DNA from: Blastocatellia bacterium
Lineage (GTDB): Bacteria > Acidobacteriota > Blastocatellia > Pyrinomonadales > Pyrinomonadaceae
Direction: 5' to 3'
DNA length: 6,967 nt
NCBI GenBank assembly: GCA_003175865.1
Contig: PSRF01000062.1
Coordinates: 1 to 6,967 of the forward strand
The number at the start of each line of letters is the position of its first letter. Position 1 is the first letter of the stretch. A program made the position numbers and the translations under genes. Below, piece after piece: positions 6,867-6,967 of the stretch. A model generated the notes under the pieces. It searched no databases, was not told where the DNA came from, and saw only the letters and a list, made by a program, of their open reading frames with translations.

Positions 6867-6942
6867 GAACCGGGAGTGCCAGCGACGGGTAGGTACCACC
6901 ATCAAGTGAGTAATAGCTACCAATCGCTACCGCTCTGGGTTC
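6867..6942. repeat. Diverged inverted repeat (29-nt arms, 18-nt loop)
   Basis: Arms 6867-6895 and 6914-6942 pair without gaps at 21 of 29 positions; shared blocks are GAACC, GAG, AGCGA and GGTAG. It lies in the non-coding right end of the window (6754-6967), upstream of the - strand cluster. It looks like an older member of a REP-type intergenic repeat family, different in sequence from those at 2908 and 4956. Nothing else is recognised in this end segment. Confidence 0.55.
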
Positions 6943-6967
6943 TCTATTCTTGTTATATGAAAATCGA

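Noticed and set aside
6957..6967. ATG AAA ATC at the right edge, a possible start of a + strand gene
   Set aside because: Only three codons are visible and there is no Shine-Dalgarno upstream.

Overview
The window is a mid-GC bacterial chromosome segment with five confident or probable genes and an unusual density of inverted repeats between them. uvrA (27-2864) and an OPT-family transporter (3214-4947) are on the + strand. Three smaller genes, a TfoX-N-like protein (6753 to 6385), a DinB-like protein (6275 to 5763) and a YdcF/DUF218 protein (5733 to 5059), are on the - strand and converge on the transporter. There are no tRNA or rRNA genes, CRISPR arrays, transposase genes or phage genes. 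The organism cannot be fixed from the sequence. The gene mix, the lack of consistent Shine-Dalgarno sites and the REP-like intergenic repeats would fit an environmental Gram-negative lineage such as Acidobacteriota (Blastocatellia-like), but that is a weak inference.

Region by region: 1-26 is the end of an upstream spacer. 27-2864 is a complete UvrA, the damage-recognition ATPase of nucleotide excision repair. 2865-3213 is a 349-base spacer with no credible gene; it is mostly filled by a 69-nt-arm inverted repeat (2908-3101) whose right arm runs into a two-copy 51-bp tandem repeat (3059-3160), followed by a short leader and the transporter's GAGG ribosome binding site. 3214-4947 is a polytopic OPT transporter. 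4956-5052 is a near-perfect 36-nt-arm hairpin that almost fills the gap between the convergent genes. 5059-6753 is the three-gene - strand cluster. 6754-6967 is non-coding and carries a third, more diverged inverted repeat (6867-6942).

The genes do not form an obvious pathway. uvrA is a stand-alone housekeeping gene, and the transporter has its own leader. The three - strand genes may be co-transcribed (gaps of 109 and 29 nt), but no shared function can be read from them. I see no convincing undescribed multi-gene system. The points most worth a second look are the repeat-filled spacers, the missing zinc-ligand cysteine in UvrA, and the ambiguous start of the TfoX-like gene at an eight-A run.
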